From Capsicum annuum (taxonomy: Eukaryota > Streptophyta > Magnoliopsida > Solanales > Solanaceae), in contig NC_061115.1 in assembly GCF_002878395.1 (NCBI RefSeq), positions 150,761,034 to 150,825,033 of the forward strand: a stretch of DNA of 64,000 nt, read 5' to 3'. The position numbers and the translations under genes are program-made. Positions 48,601 through 61,085 of this stretch are shown in pieces. How positions within the stretch are numbered: position 1 is the stretch's first letter; the number at the start of each line of letters is the position of its first letter. The notes beneath the pieces are model-generated. The model was not told the DNA's origin and did not search any database. It saw only the letters and a program-made list of their open reading frames with translations.

Positions 48601-49240
48601 AAAACCTCGAGGAATTCATTCACCATAATAATAGATTATAAGGAAGGACCACCAAAGTTAGAACTTTTAACCCAGATTTATTGATAAAGAAATCCCTTGA
48701 AAATCGACCTCTGGGCTCTAGATACAATATGAGTCTTCTCTTAAGTACTAGAGAATCCCCTTTTGACTCTATGACCTGCTCATTAGAGAATCTACAAATG
48801 ACCTACGAGTTTGTCAATCTGAGGCATAGCACGAGTGCAACCAGTCTATCCCAAATATGACATCAAAGTCAACCATTTCTAATTATATCAGATCTACCAG
48901 AGTTTCTCTGCCACAAATATATAACACACAACCCTTATACACTCTTCTAGCAATCACAAAGTCACTTACCAAGGTAGAAACAGAAAAGGGTTTAGTTATA
49001 CACTCGGGACTGAAACTAAAATGTATAGCCACAAATGGGTCACATATGAAAGTTTAGACTCTAGATCAAACAAGAAATACACATCATGGGAAAAGAATCC
49101 TAACATACTAATGCTGGAACTGGGAGATGCCTCATAGTCCTGACGGGAAGCAAGAGTATACAAGCAATTTTGGCTAGTGTCGGTACAAAAAGCAGAAGCG
49201 GCACCTTTTGGTGCAAGAGCTGATGTAGTGGCAACAAGAG
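48601..49240 (-). pseudogene. Aspartic protease region of E3
   Basis: Minus strand reads SMLGFFSHDVYFLFDLESKL and SYVTHLWLYI (about 49105-49010). Relatives have LDPGSTLSYVT at the active site; here Asp remains but Gly-Ser is Glu-Ser. Later LVIARRVYKGCVLYICGR and LVDLIXLEMVDFDVIFGIDW follow (about 48960-48840), and SYLRAQRSIFKGFLYQ-like text follows with a stop. Frame breaks lie near 49005 and 48790. Confidence 0.7.
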
Positions 49241-50420
49241 TCTTATTTCCTAGAGAAGCAAACTTAGAAGGACAATCCTTCTGTAAATGACCAATCTGGC
49301 AATATTTAAAACCTATTTCTCCTCTCTTTACAAAACCCACAGTGCGCCTACCTATAGAATCTACAAGGAGGATATGATAGAGCTGACTGACCCCTACTAG
49401 CCTAAAATTAGGCACTCTGTGCCCTAAACCCACTATCATTGTAAAAATGATGATCTCCCAATGGCTTCGATTAAGAAGCACTAGTCGTAGAGTAAGAATC
49501 AAAACTCCTCCAGTTCTTCTTAGACCACTCTCTGCTATCTCTACCACTCTACTGCTGACCTCTACCCTAAAAAAAATCTAAACTTCTTATTCTGCCTTCC
49601 CCTATTTTCACCTGCTTCTTCTTCTCTTCCTCAACCTGCTGCATATACACAACCAATCTAGAGATGCCTACATCTTTGTTCAACAAGGCATCCTTACTCT
49701 CTAGAATAAAATCATAGGACAACCCAATAGCAAATGTCCTTATTCTAGCCCTCATGCTAGACACCAACTCAGGAGCATACCGGGACAACTGATAGTATTT
49801 CAAGGCATACTCCTTAACCATCATCCTACTTTGCTTCAGATTAATAATCTATTCTGTTTTAGCCTCTATTAACTCTTCAAGAAAGAAGCTATCCAAAAAA
49901 GTACTAGAGAATTATCTCCCCTACACTATTCTCATTCCTTATAACATTGGGTTGCTAAATCCTTTAGTTGATAAGAAGCGTATTCTATACCTTCCATATT
50001 AGAAGTATGCATCAAATAAAAGATCTTTTCTATCTCATCAATAAAGTTTTTAGGATCTTCTTCAACTTTAGAACTAGTGAACATAAAAAGACTTAACCTC
50101 ATGAACCGGCTAATCCGTATGGCCTCAGAATATGGAGTGATAGAAACTACATACTTAGAATAAGAAGCTACCAGTTGATCCAACATATGAATAGACTGAT
50201 AAAATTTCACAATTGACACATTAGCATAAAGAGATCGGGGAGGAATAGAGTGAGCTAGTGGAACTTCAGAAAGGTAACCAAGAACTAGACCCCATAGACC
50301 AGTTCTATACCCCAGAAGTAGGGTGTGTCCCATCAGCATTGTCCTCAAGTAGGACAGAGGAGTTTCCATGTCCTTCAGATTATTTTGGAGGCTTAATCTA
50401 AAAAGCAAACAGATAAGAAA
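49241..50420 (-). pseudogene. Gag of E3, broken
   Basis: The open stretch 50408-49932 contains VASYSKYVVSITPYSEAIRI, SSKVEEDPKNFIDEIEKIFY and EGIEYASYQLKDLATQCYKE, the central Tekay-type gag. 49824-49567 reads VKEYALKYYQLSRYAPELVS and VVYMQQVEEEKKKQ. The zinc knuckle at about 49310-49265 reads GFKYCQIGHLQKDCPS with both first Cys positions lost. The N-terminal methionine start is not securely recognised; 50408 ATG begins 170-200 bases after the PBS, as expected. Confidence 0.78.
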
Positions 50421-50583
50421 TAGAGAGACTCAAGACCTTAGACTATATAGCTTGAAACAAAAAAATAAGAAAGGGAAAGATTCCTATATACCTCAAAGCC
50501 TTTCTTTTATAAGTGATACGCGCTACAAACCCTGAAAAGAGACTCAATTCGACACGACTTTGTGGATACCCAATTAACGATGA

Positions 50584-50601
50584 ATCTAGGTTTTGATACC
50601 A
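50584..50601 (-). promoter_or_regulatory. tRNA-iMet primer-binding site of E3
   Basis: Minus strand reads TGGTATCAAAACCTAGAT; two G-to-A changes from TGGTATCAGAGCC. It lies next to the LTR start at 50605. Confidence 0.75.
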
Positions 50602-50604
50602 CCT

Positions 50605-52746
50605 TGGCTCAACTTGAACCAAGGCCTGGTCATGATAGGTATCTCAAGTCCAACAAGGATCAGAGACCACCCCAATACTGAAACTATATATCGCCTTACA
50701 CCCATATCAAATGAATTTCAAACATACAACATAATAAGAGAACTTAAAATTAAATATGTTATGATATGTGTATAATTAAACCACCCAACAACCAAACCAT
50801 CCTATGTCCACGATAGCTTGACAAAGTCTCTACTAAAACGATTATCAATAAAGTATCGGGACATGCCCTCGACTATAGTAAAAAATAGTATCCACTAGTC
50901 TATAACTCAAACAAAAAAACATAATCCTAAAATAGAGCTTTCCGAACCATGTAAGTTCACCACTTTAAGTCGACTATCAATCAATACACAACCACTTTGT
51001 AAGAGAAGTAGAAGTATAGAAAAATCCTGCATCACATAGGGATACAGAGTTCGAAGATGATTGCTGGGGTGAACACTAACATATAACTCAGGAATAAATA
51101 TATAATACTATTGTTAATTCAAACCAAGTCATTCAATTCACAAAATATATGCAAACATACACACACACACATATATATTTCATGCTGGGATAGGGAACAA
51201 GGTTTGGCATGTTCTTTTAAACCTTAACCTAGATTAGGCATCTCAACCGTCATATAATAGTACCTATGGTCTATATGGGCCACATCTATCACCCTCTAGT
51301 CTTGATCCAGTGTGTGTAGCCGCCCAAACTGAAGAATAATCTCATATATATGCACATGTGGGACCCTAACCTCCTAACATATATTAAGGTGACTTAAACC
51401 TCCCTAATCATGTAATAATAATGAGTGGGACACAAACCTCCCTGGTCACTTTGACCTCTACAATAGCAGATGCAATTTCCAGTGTCGGTCACTCGAACCT
51501 TCACTTTCATGACTCAACTACCACCCTTATTAGAGCCTAATTAAAATATCTACCATACTATTCCAATCAAGAACCATATTTAACATTAAGGCATGCACTG
51601 TTGGTATCTTTATACCAACTACTCTTGCAAGGTAACAACATGCCATAACAATTTTCCATTTACTTAGGGAAAACAACTACCTTTGTTCATTAATACATTG
51701 GTGGGGCAATGCCGACTCCTTTTGTTCATAAAATTAGTCCATTGCATATAACATATCTTTTGTATCATGAAATAGTTTAGGATTAGTTCAATTTTACAAA
51801 TTCCCACCTTTCTCATAATTAAAACTAATTTATCATCATGTGGTTGGGGACATAACAACTTCAAAAGCCACAAGTTTTGGAAATTCACAATTCCCAAGTT
51901 CATTCACCATACCCATGCACCCACAATTTCAAAACCATATTTAAAGCATGATTTATCATATATAAACCATTGAAAAATATTGTTCAACAACAATCATTCA
52001 AAAAACCCAACCTTTCTTTCAAAACCAACATAAGTATCTCATGAATAATACTTTAAAACACATCCTTTTACAAAATTAATAATGATGGATGAGTAACAAG
52101 CCTGAAATAGTAAGATGTACGGAGAGAAATCACCATTGAAAGCCCTAATTGACCAACCTCTTGAAAACCCTAAGTGTTCTTGAACTTGTTGAATTTGAGA
52201 GTATTGAGATGTTACTTTGACGTATGTATGAGGGATAATGATACCCGAATATGGTTATAAGATGTAGATTTCAAGTTGTGTAAGAGAGGAAATGTCTAGA
52301 ATGCCCTTAACTTAAAAGATTAAAAATGGTTGCCTTTGACTATGAGTCAACCTTTGACTTAAAGTCACTCCTTATGACTCATCACCACGAGTCGTAACCA
52401 AGGTGGTACGATCAAGGCACCCTACACTTTTATCAATATAATGCAATGGCACCATACATAATGTGACCCTATGACTCATAGGGTCCAGTTGTAGTTGACA
52501 CAAAACCCAAATTGGGACATATATTGGATACCCTATGATTATACTTAATGATTCATAACATATCCTTACGACTCTTAGTGAGCCACTAATACTCAGATCA
52601 GAATCAAGCAACAAACTTACTGATTTGGTTATGACTTATCCCACAAACTCATCAGGACACCCTATGAGTCATAGGGTAAGTCATTACCAAGGCAATGAGC
52701 TCAAGGCAGAAGAAATTTCCAAGGGCCAAAAATTCATTGTATTTTA
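50605..52746 (-). repeat. 5' LTR of E3
   Basis: 2142 bp; the full-length form of this LTR. Contains the block of 51190-51950 missing from the 3' LTR and a CA/TA microsatellite at 51155-51180. U3 (52320-52700) is rich in gactcat/gagtcat motifs such as tatgactcatagggtc. The terminal bases are decayed: the position of GGGTGTTTCA is TTGTATTTTA. Confidence 0.85.
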
Positions 52747-53497
52747 ATCACCATCTTCGCCCGATTTCTCCCCCATTTCTTTAGGGATTTTCTGCCATTT
52801 TTAGAGCTTAGAATGTTGAAAAGTGTTAAAAACCATACATTTAAGCTAAGGTATGCTAATTGAAAATGCCTTGGTCATTTTTCATTATCTTCCTTGTCAA
52901 ATTCCATACTTTGCATTATAAATTCTTAGAATTTACGCCTTAAATTACTACACTTTAGGGGATTATTTGGGCCCAAATTTGTGCTCCATTTGTTCTCAAA
53001 TTTTGAGCTCACATTCCTTTTCCTTTAAGGGACACCATATCAGATTGTATTTTAAGATTCCATTAGTAGACCTACTAGCTCATTTTTAACCCAATCTTGG
53101 GCCTAAAATTTTATATTATAATATGAGTCTCATTTTACTCTTATTAATGTAGATTATTACTTTAATAGTATGGAAAAGTTTGGGATTAGGGGTTCAAAGA
53201 TGAGGGATTAAGGGATGACTCAAGATTATGGTAAGATATTGAGATAGGATTCAGTCTACTATTTTCTATGATATGGTGTTATTGTGATAAAGAGATGGTT
53301 TTGAGTCATGATAGTACCTACTTTATCCCACTAATAGGTATGCCAAATAATAACCCAGAGCTAAATGCAATGGCTTAACTTGGTGAAAATTGCCAAAAAA
53401 AGGTGAAACAGATAATTGCAACTTATAAATAAGTAAGGCAATAGAAGTAGTCTAAAGGTAAACATAAACAAGAAAAACATCGTATAACCTGGTAGAG
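52747..53497 (+). repeat. 3' LTR of element H, second part
   Basis: Starts with the right ATCAC duplication of E3 and continues the LTR interrupted at 41330. A stretch at about 53230-53340 (ggattcagtctactattttc, gatggttttgagtcatgat) resembles 58620-58760 of the second H-type LTR. No coding content. It ends at the E4 LTR. Confidence 0.5.
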
Positions 53498-56190
53498 TGT
53501 AACGCCTCAAATCTGGTACCTAAAATGTTACACGGTGCTCATGACCCCGAAGGACTGCAAGCTAACCCATGACTGATATCTGTAACTGAGGACTAAATAA
53601 TATACTATAAATATGCAGAATATAAGCTGTAAGGTCATAAGGTTCATAAGGTTCAAAACTAAACTAATACTGTATATGAAATAATGTCTGTAATAGAGTA
53701 TAAAAATACCTAAAATTGAAATAAATTTACTGAAAAATATTGTAGTCTGAAAGCCTCTAAACTGTCTGAAATCTATAGAGTTGATGGGACATGTCCCAAA
53801 CTAACTTCGAACTAATGAAGTAATAAAGTAATAAAATAATCATGCTATCCTCGAATGATAAGGACTCACTGCTAGTCTAGCTGCTAAACGTCTGATTTAC
53901 TAAGGATGCTTGGGAGCTTGTGCTTCTAAACCTATGGTATAAAACACCATAGCGCAAATACATTAGTATAATTTAATATACTGGTATGCAAGTGAGGTAA
54001 GCTGAATGCAAAGGGTTCATATGCATGAACAATACTAACTAAATATTTACATGAATGTGAGAATACATGTACAAATCTATAACTATAATTGAGGTCATGA
54101 TAGGACTAAATACTGAGTTCTGACTACCGAGTCTATTGATAACATAGATTTATTGATATCTGAGTTTACTAGTAACTTATAACTAAAAGACTATTTATGA
54201 TAGTCTTGATTATAAATAACTGATCTAAGTGTTATACAAAGCTGGATGACTGTATCTGACAGTCCTAAAATCTGATGGAACTAGCTGAGTTTAATACTGA
54301 GCTGAGTGACTGTGTTTGACAGTCCTAATTTCTATAGAACTGGATTGATTTCTATTCTGAAGACTGAATCTAAAATTGAAATTATGGGAGGTAGTCATCT
54401 AACTGATATTCCCAAAATCAAAATAGGTGGGGTCTAATTTGTAACCCCAGCATGAAGGATGTCAGTACCATGCCACGGGTAAAGACAAGTTGTGAGTAAA
54501 CCCTCTCTGACGGGGAGCTCTTCCGTCAACCCCTCAAGTAAGGAAAACTCAAATGAGATGTATAGTCCCTAGACTCATAAGGGTACATCCCAACCTACGC
54601 TATCTACGTAGTTCTAGAATGCAGGGATTACTTCTAAGGATCACACCCTCTACTGGCTGACAGTGTGTGTCCTTATCCCTGGGTTCACTCGGTGCTGAAT
54701 CCTACTCCCAACTGAATAGACATAGAATTAATTTGCTAGTTCATACTAGGATGGACTTATGATTATTGATTTTACTAATTAATTAGATTGAACCAAGTTC
54801 ACTGGATTTCTATTGACACATCAAATACTACTGAATTCTGTTAACTAACAGAATGATACTGAGTTCTGCTAGCTGACTGAGTTTACTAAGGTCTAAAGTG
54901 AATACTACTGAGACATAATAACTGACAAAGATCATTGAGATTTTTGAGATTTTTGAGATTACTGAATGGAGCTGAACTGATATTGAGTTTATTGAATTTT
55001 CCTGAGTCATATGACTAACCAAATTCTACTGATCATGGCTTGACTGAGTGTATCTCAAAACCTGATATTGGCTCTAGACACACAGCTAAATCTAGGACTT
55101 GATACATGAAACTGACTATACATGACAACACTTGGATATATGATAATAGTAAACAACTCACAATGCAATCAATGAGGCATTTTATCAAGCATTTGAGAGT
55201 CATGAATTCATATGTAGATACGAATGCACATTAGTGTGTCATATTTTATTCACTAAGACCTTTCATCAATAACTTAGAATGTATTAACTTGTACCTATAT
55301 GGGGATATCTTGTCAACATACTATAACACCACTATTTCATTCACATAGGCATTTTGTCAAACATATGGGGAGCATGCTTTGATCACATAATAATCAATCC
55401 ATCTTATTACTAAGGCTACATCATTGAACTTGGAAACTGGAGGGTTTATTATGAACATTATGTAAATCATCATGTACTATATTCAATTCATGTAACTAAT
55501 AGTTTATGACATGAATCAAAACCCTAAAACAATATAAACATAAATTTTAATTCAATTAAATCATGAACATTCATAAATTCATAATCTTTGAATTGAAAAG
55601 GGAACCTTGAGCTTCATGGGTGAAAGGGACCCAAGTATCAGCTCTTAACATACCTTGATTGTGAGTTTCTTTAAGTTCTTGGAGGGATTCTTAAGATTTG
55701 CTTTTGAAACTTGGGGCTGGGGTTTTCTATCTTTGAGAAAGAGTGTGATTTATTTCTTGAGATATATGGGTAAAAAATGAGATAATAGGTCTTTTTAGGG
55801 TTTAATGTCATTTATAGGATGATTTGTGGTTTTTAGAATTTACCAAACAACCCCTGAAATTCCATTTTCTTAACTTTCTGATCTATTGGTCAAAATGGGC
55901 TTGCGTGCCTCGAGTCCCAAACTATGAGTCAAACTAGCCTAAAATCAACATTCTAGAGCAGTTTAAATAGTCAAAATTAGCATACAAGGTTGTTTCACTA
56001 AAGTTTTTACCTAGTGTCCATTTGGATCCAGTAAAGACTACAAAATAGAAAACTGGCTCTAAACTAAACAAACTACCCCATAACTAAACTGTCAGTCCTA
56101 GAAATTCCCAAATAACTTGGGGCTGCTATAGGAAAAATCTAACAACAAAAATAAGTAGAAATATAGAAAATGACCTGAAGTGTTATTACA
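53498..56190 (-). repeat. 3' LTR of E4
   Basis: 2693 bp, TGTAACGCCTC to GTGTTATTACA. Collinear with the E1/E2 LTRs in its landmarks (acggtgctcatgaccccgaa, ctaacccatgactgatatct, tgggttcactcggtgctgaa). The four spaced motifs are only weakly recognisable (about 54502-54665). A gagatttttgagatttttga stretch lies near 54935-54960. Confidence 0.85.
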
Positions 56191-56229
56191 ATATATTCAC
56201 TACTTAAAGGACTTTTGTCCATGAAAGTA

Positions 56230-57484
56230 AAGGATTAGGATGTACCTGAAGTCTCAAATAGGTGAGGATACTACGTCTATATCTCACTCTCAATCTCCTA
56301 AGTGGCCTTCTCAACTGGGCAGTACCTCCACTGAACTTTTACTGTACGAATCAACCTAGTTAGCTACTGGCTAATACTACTAGACAAAAGGAGCACATAC
56401 TTTTCAATGAAGGTCAACTACTCATCCAACTAGACTGAGTCCCATCTAAAAATATGTGATGGATCTGGAATTTATCATCACAACATAGAAATATGGAAAA
56501 TCAAATAGACAATAGCAAAATCTAGAGGTAAGGCTAAATCATAATCTACCTTACTAACTATGTTAAGGATTTCAAAAGGTCAAATATATCTAGGGCTAAG
56601 CTTGCCATTCCTATCAAAAATCATCTAACCCTTCGTGGGTGATACATGGACGAATACCTAACCACCAACTCCATATCTCAAGGAATGAAGCCTAGTGTCT
56701 TCGTAAGTCTTCTGCCTACTTTGAGATACTCTTAACTTATCTTGAATCACATTGACTCTACCTAATGGCTGTTGAAGCAAATTAGTACCATGGGGTCTAA
56801 CCTCTAAAGTCTCAAACTTTTCAATTAAGAAATTGCATTGCATACCACACAAAGACTTAAATGGCACCATCTCAACAATTGAATGATAATTGTTATTATA
56901 TGCAAACTCTGCCGAGGCAAAGTGCTCCTCCCATTGACCTCTGAAATCTATAACGCAGGCTCAGAGCATATCTTGACAAACGTAAATAGTCCACTATGAC
57001 TGGCCATCAATTTGTAAATAAAAGGTTGTACTAAGATCCACCTGAGTATAAAACTCCTAAAAATATCTCCAAAAGCTAGAAGTAAACATGGAATCCCTAT
57101 ATGAAATGATAGATACAGGCCCACCATGCAAACAAATTATTTCACGTACATAGTATAAGCTAGTCTATCAGCACTGAAGGATATCTGAATAGGAATGAAA
57201 TATGCCAAATTGGTCAACCGATTTATGATGACCCAAGTACCATAAAAACCATAAAAATTATGAGGCAAAGCACTAATAAAATCTATGTTAATCCACTCCC
57301 ATGTCCACTGAGAATAGGCAACCTCTGAATCAAACAAATTGTATCATTGATACTCTATCTTCACCTACTGACAACATAGACAACAAGTTACAAAGGCCCT
57401 CATATCTCTCTTTCTTTCCCTCCACTAATAATACTATCTCAATTCTTTATACATCTTAGTTGTACATGAATAGAATATCTAGAG
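56230..57484 (-). pseudogene. Integrase of E4, broken
   Basis: From 57470: the zinc finger is weakly readable (KERYEGLCNLLSMLSVGEDR in one frame; the CxxC pair is around 57385-57370). Core: WTWEWINIDFISALPHN and TWVIINRLTNLAYFIPIQIS (57300-57180), where the first catalytic Asp is Asn. C-terminal part: SQSRQKTYEDTRLHSL and GTNLLQQPLGRVNVIQDKLR (56800-56680), then LSPRYI-like text near 56590. The motifs TWVI-RLT-LAYFIPI and ADRLA mark a different integrase subgroup from E2/E3. Confidence 0.7.
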
Positions 57485-59328
57485 TCCTAAAATGGCCCTC
57501 TAGGTTATTTATCATATTTCTACTTATTTTTATTGTTAGGGCTTTCATAGCCGCCCCAAGTCACTTATGACTTGCTGTGACTGACCATTTGGTTATCAGA
57601 TAGTTCGTTTAGTGATAGAGCTAATTTCCTATTTAGAAGTCTTTGTTAGTTCCAAATGGCCACCAGGCAAAACCATTAGTAAAATAATCTTGGATACAAA
57701 TTTTTATTGAAAAACTTCAAAATATCGATTTTAGGCTATTTAGATCTTTGGTTTGAGTCCCAGGGCACCCGATCTCATTTTGACCTCTTGGTCAAAAAGT
57801 TAAAAAATTAGAAATATAGGTGTGGGACCTATATTTCGTCGAAAAGACCTCAGATGGAAAATCCAACTTCACCATTATGTTTAAAATATTAAATTCAGTA
57901 TGGTTACATAGTTCATTTGTGTACTTTAAATTCTAAATGAAGCTCGAGGCATTGATGAAAACATGGAATTTTTCTAACTTTCAGCTATCAGTTATGCTGG
58001 CAGTAAATACTAAAATTGCACAAGGGAGTATAGAGATCTCCATGCCTTCTCATTAACTCAAGTAGTGTGATTTCACATCTTGGTGGGGGATAGCCATACC
58101 TGAACTCCTAGTATAGGTATAAAATGACCCCTTAGGTTATGAATTAGGCCATTTCCACTATGCTCTTGAGAGTAAAAGCCTTAATAAATATGATAACTAA
58201 AAATTGGGTCTTTTAGGTGAATTAAGAGCTTGATAAACATCTATATTTGGGATTATCTTTCTATTTAAGGTAAAATTTCATCCTTTCTTGATGAAATTCT
58301 TCGGTTTTGACCCAAAACCCCAAATAGATTGAGGGCTTGATTTTAGCCCCAAATTAGCTTGTTTTATCCATTTTTAAGGATTGTGATTTCTTGATCATAT
58401 AATATCTTTGGTTGACCTCGAAAATGTTATTTTGATAAGGGGGACCCACTTAGGGTATTTGGTGTCATTTTTGGACCCGAACCACCATGATGTAATATGG
58501 GTATCTTTATTGTCATATTGATGAATCGATTATGTTTTTGGATAGTTTGATTATATTTTGGGATTGTCAAATAAAGATGGATATTTGGTGAATGATTTAG
58601 ATATTTGTAATTAGGCTTTGAGGTAGGTGTCTGTCTACTTTTCTCTGTAAGATAATGTCTATTATATATTGCTTGTGAATGTTAAGTTTTATTATTGATA
58701 GAATGACTTAGTTTTGAATATTGATGTTTGGGGATTAGATGATGGTTTTGACCCATAAGTTGAAATACTTATTATGTTTTTTGAATCCTATTGCTTCCTC
58801 CCTATATTGAACTAATTCATAGAATGGTTATGAATATAATGCTAGGTTTAAGATATGGTCTTAGCATTGGAAGAATGGTTATTATATTTAACCCTATTTG
58901 GGTTATTATGGTGATCTTTATGCTCTAATTTAGGTGGAGTTAATTTAATTGCTCATGTATCTTGTCTTTATACTGATCTTTGGATTGGTTATTGCTTACT
59001 TGACATCTAGAAGTTAAACTAGATACTTTAGCCCAGTTTGGGGTTCAAATTACTTAAATATAGAAATTGAAGATTAGAAGTGGTTTCTTCGAGCCAACCT
59101 TAGGCTAAGACTTGTGTTAGCCCTTATGGACTTAGTTGTGGATGTTAGGCATAGTTGAAATAATAGAGCCTTTAGAATAATGTTACTTTGAAACTTGGTG
59201 AATTATGATGAGTTTTCCCAAATTATGGCATTCCAGACTTGACTTATTATGTGGTCCATTGATAAGCTTGATAACATAGGCATAACACAGTTATTAAATA
59301 AGGCCTATAGATGCGATATTCCTCTTAA

Positions 59329-59468
59329 ATGTGAGATGTTTATTGATATATTATGCCCCCTAGATGTGAGATTCTTATTGATATGTCGTCCCTCCAAGAT
59401 GTGAGATGCCAATTGATATATTATGCCTCCTAGATGTAAGATGATTATAGATATGCCTTATGGCTTAT
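59329..59468 (+). repeat. 35-bp minisatellite, four copies
   Basis: Copies start at 59329, 59364, 59399 and 59434, each beginning atgtgagat or atgtaagat and holding ttgatatattatgcc-type text. Divergence is about 15-30 percent. A partial copy precedes at about 59310. Confidence 0.85.
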
Positions 59469-60230
59469 GGAAATGTTATGTCTCATAAATATGGTATGGT
59501 TTATAAATATGAAACAATGTATAGATATGATTATTTATATGGGTTGAGAATATGTATGTGGGATGAAGGCCGTGATTATGATGTTATAATTTTTCTAGAC
59601 ACATTATTTTCCTCAAGGCTATGTTATGATTTGAGTAGACCATCCGGGAAGTGTTTATCCATGTAAAGGATGTGATTGTAATTTATTAATATATTAATTC
59701 GTATGGTTCCATTGTTTGAATATAGGTGATGGAATGCATAGAATTTGTATGTACATGATCATTGCATCGATGATTGATATGCTTCTAATTAAATTATAAT
59801 TGTATTACTGTTGTCACGAAATGAGGGTTAAAACCCACTTTCTACCTTAAAATGGATTTCTTTATAATAATTAAATTTTTCTTAATGAATACCTTATAAG
59901 TAAAAGAGATTAATAATGATGTTTTAAAGACTTGATCGAGATAAACTCTGGTCTATGATTTGATACTACTAATTACTTCGATTGTGAGATATTCCCACCC
60001 TTTCTACACTTTTATAATGATTTCGGTCCCAAAGTTCACTCCGAGCAATAAATTTATGAATTTACACTCTTTTAGCCACGACTTGAGTTCGTGCACCTAT
60101 CATCTCTAGATACAAATATCTTTATTATAAAATGGAGAATGATACTGGATTGAAGATATAACTTTCGAGTGAAACCCAATGACAAATTTAGTGTTGATTT
60201 TATACATATATATATGTTGTTGATGATTAT

Positions 60231-60386
60231 GATGATACTAGTCATCTACCCGACAAGGCTGAAGGATGACTATGATGACATTGATACCCAGTAAGGCTGG
60301 AGGACATTATGATGATATATTTATACCTGATAATTTTGAAGTATAGTGTGCTGATGATATAGATACCCGACAAGGTAAGGGGATGA
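60231..60386 (+). repeat. 37-43-bp minisatellite, four copies
   Basis: Copies start at 60231, 60274, 60311 and 60353, each gatgata/gatgaca then a tacccgacaaggctg-type core. The third copy is most diverged (tacctgataattttgaag). Confidence 0.8.
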
Positions 60387-60438
60387 AGTGCCCATGTGTA
60401 TAGCTACTGGTTTGAGTTCGGCTAGCACTATGTATGAC

Positions 60439-60465
60439 ATATATATATATATATGTATATATATA
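60439..60465. repeat. TA-rich microsatellite
   Basis: Alternating AT with two single interruptions, immediately before the CACTA-like end. Confidence 0.9.
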
Positions 60466-60641
60466 CACAGCTATATATAACTACTAGAAATTAGCCCTAT
60501 GGTGATGGTTGCAAAACCATTGCAATATATGATAAAACTGTTGCCATAGCTCTACCGCAAAGATTCAGCAAACATCCCATAGGTGGGTGTTGCAATAGGT
60601 CTATAGCAACTATTTATGCGACGGTTGTCTGAACCGTCTCC

Positions 60642-60695
60642 ATAGGTTAAGCTATGGCGACGGTTATCTTAAACCGTCGCCATAGCTTGACCTAT
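60642..60695. repeat. 24-bp inverted repeat with 6-base loop
   Basis: Arms 60642-60665 and 60672-60695 pair over 24 bases with one mismatch; the core arm is gctatggcgacggtt / aaccgtcgccatagc. Loop atctta. Confidence 0.9.
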
Positions 60696-60921
60696 CGTAA
60701 TAGTTATTTTTTTACTTATTGAGATGCCGATTTTCATCTATGGTAATGGTTACTAACCATTCCAATAGAAGCTATTGGAACAATATTAAAACGTTGCAAC
60801 AACATCTATTGTGACACTTTTTCTATTCTGTTGTAATGCTTTTTGAATACCTATTACAAATATTTCATTACTTATTAGGACGCCTATTTTCATCTATTTA
60901 AATGGTTACTAACTATTGCAA

Positions 60922-61085
60922 CAACAACAACAACAAGCCTAGTGTATTCCCACACAGTGGGGTCTACGGAGGATAAAATATACGCAGTCCATACCGCTAC
61001 CACCGAAGAAGAATAGAGGTTGTTTCCGATAGACCCCCGGCTATAGATAAATAAATAAAATAAAGTCATACTGTGACGTGAAGCA
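60922..61085 (-). mobile_element. SINE with TTG-repeat tail, 5'-truncated
   Basis: Plus strand opens with caacaacaacaacaa, the reverse of a TTG tail, followed by ccacacagtggggtctacgg and ggttgtttccgatagaccc. These are the hallmark 3' body of a SINE common in Solanaceae (TS-like; exact family name uncertain). No A or B box is seen, so the tRNA-like head is missing. Flanked by an 18-base duplication, ggttactaactattgcaa (60904-60921) and ggttactaactattacaa (61086-61103), 17 of 18 alike. Confidence 0.85.

Larger units (their letters stand above)
41331..52746 (-). mobile_element. E3: Tekay-type Ty3/gypsy element with both LTRs
   Basis: LTRs 41331-42792 and 50605-52746, PPT and PBS in the right places, and a perfect ATCAC duplication. 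Internal order on the minus strand is gag, zinc knuckle, PR, RT, RNase H, INT. A 2.7-kb solo LTR of another family interrupts the integrase linker/zinc-finger region. Excluding that insertion, the element is about 8.7 kb. Confidence 0.9.
53498..57484 (-). mobile_element. E4: LTR plus integrase fragment
   Basis: One LTR (53498-56190) followed, in minus-element order, by an integrase fragment that ends abruptly at about 57484 at the start of another LTR. No gag, PR or RT in the window, so the element is truncated or interrupted. Confidence 0.75.
57485..60478 (+). repeat. Second H-type LTR, truncated at 60478
   Basis: Begins taaaatggccctctagg (about 57486), matching the start of the H 3' LTR at 40569. 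About 3 kb, noncoding, A+T-rich. Includes two minisatellite arrays (59329-59468 and 60231-60386) and ends in a TA microsatellite beside the CACTA-like region. Its internal partner is not in the window. Confidence 0.55.

Noticed and set aside
48996..49547. 183-codon minus-strand frame as an unknown gene
   Set aside because: It is the E3 gag end and protease start (zinc-knuckle and active-site-like motifs).
59460..59666. Short plus-strand frame rich in Tyr and Met
   Set aside because: It arises from degenerate minisatellite-like ATATG repeats in an LTR.
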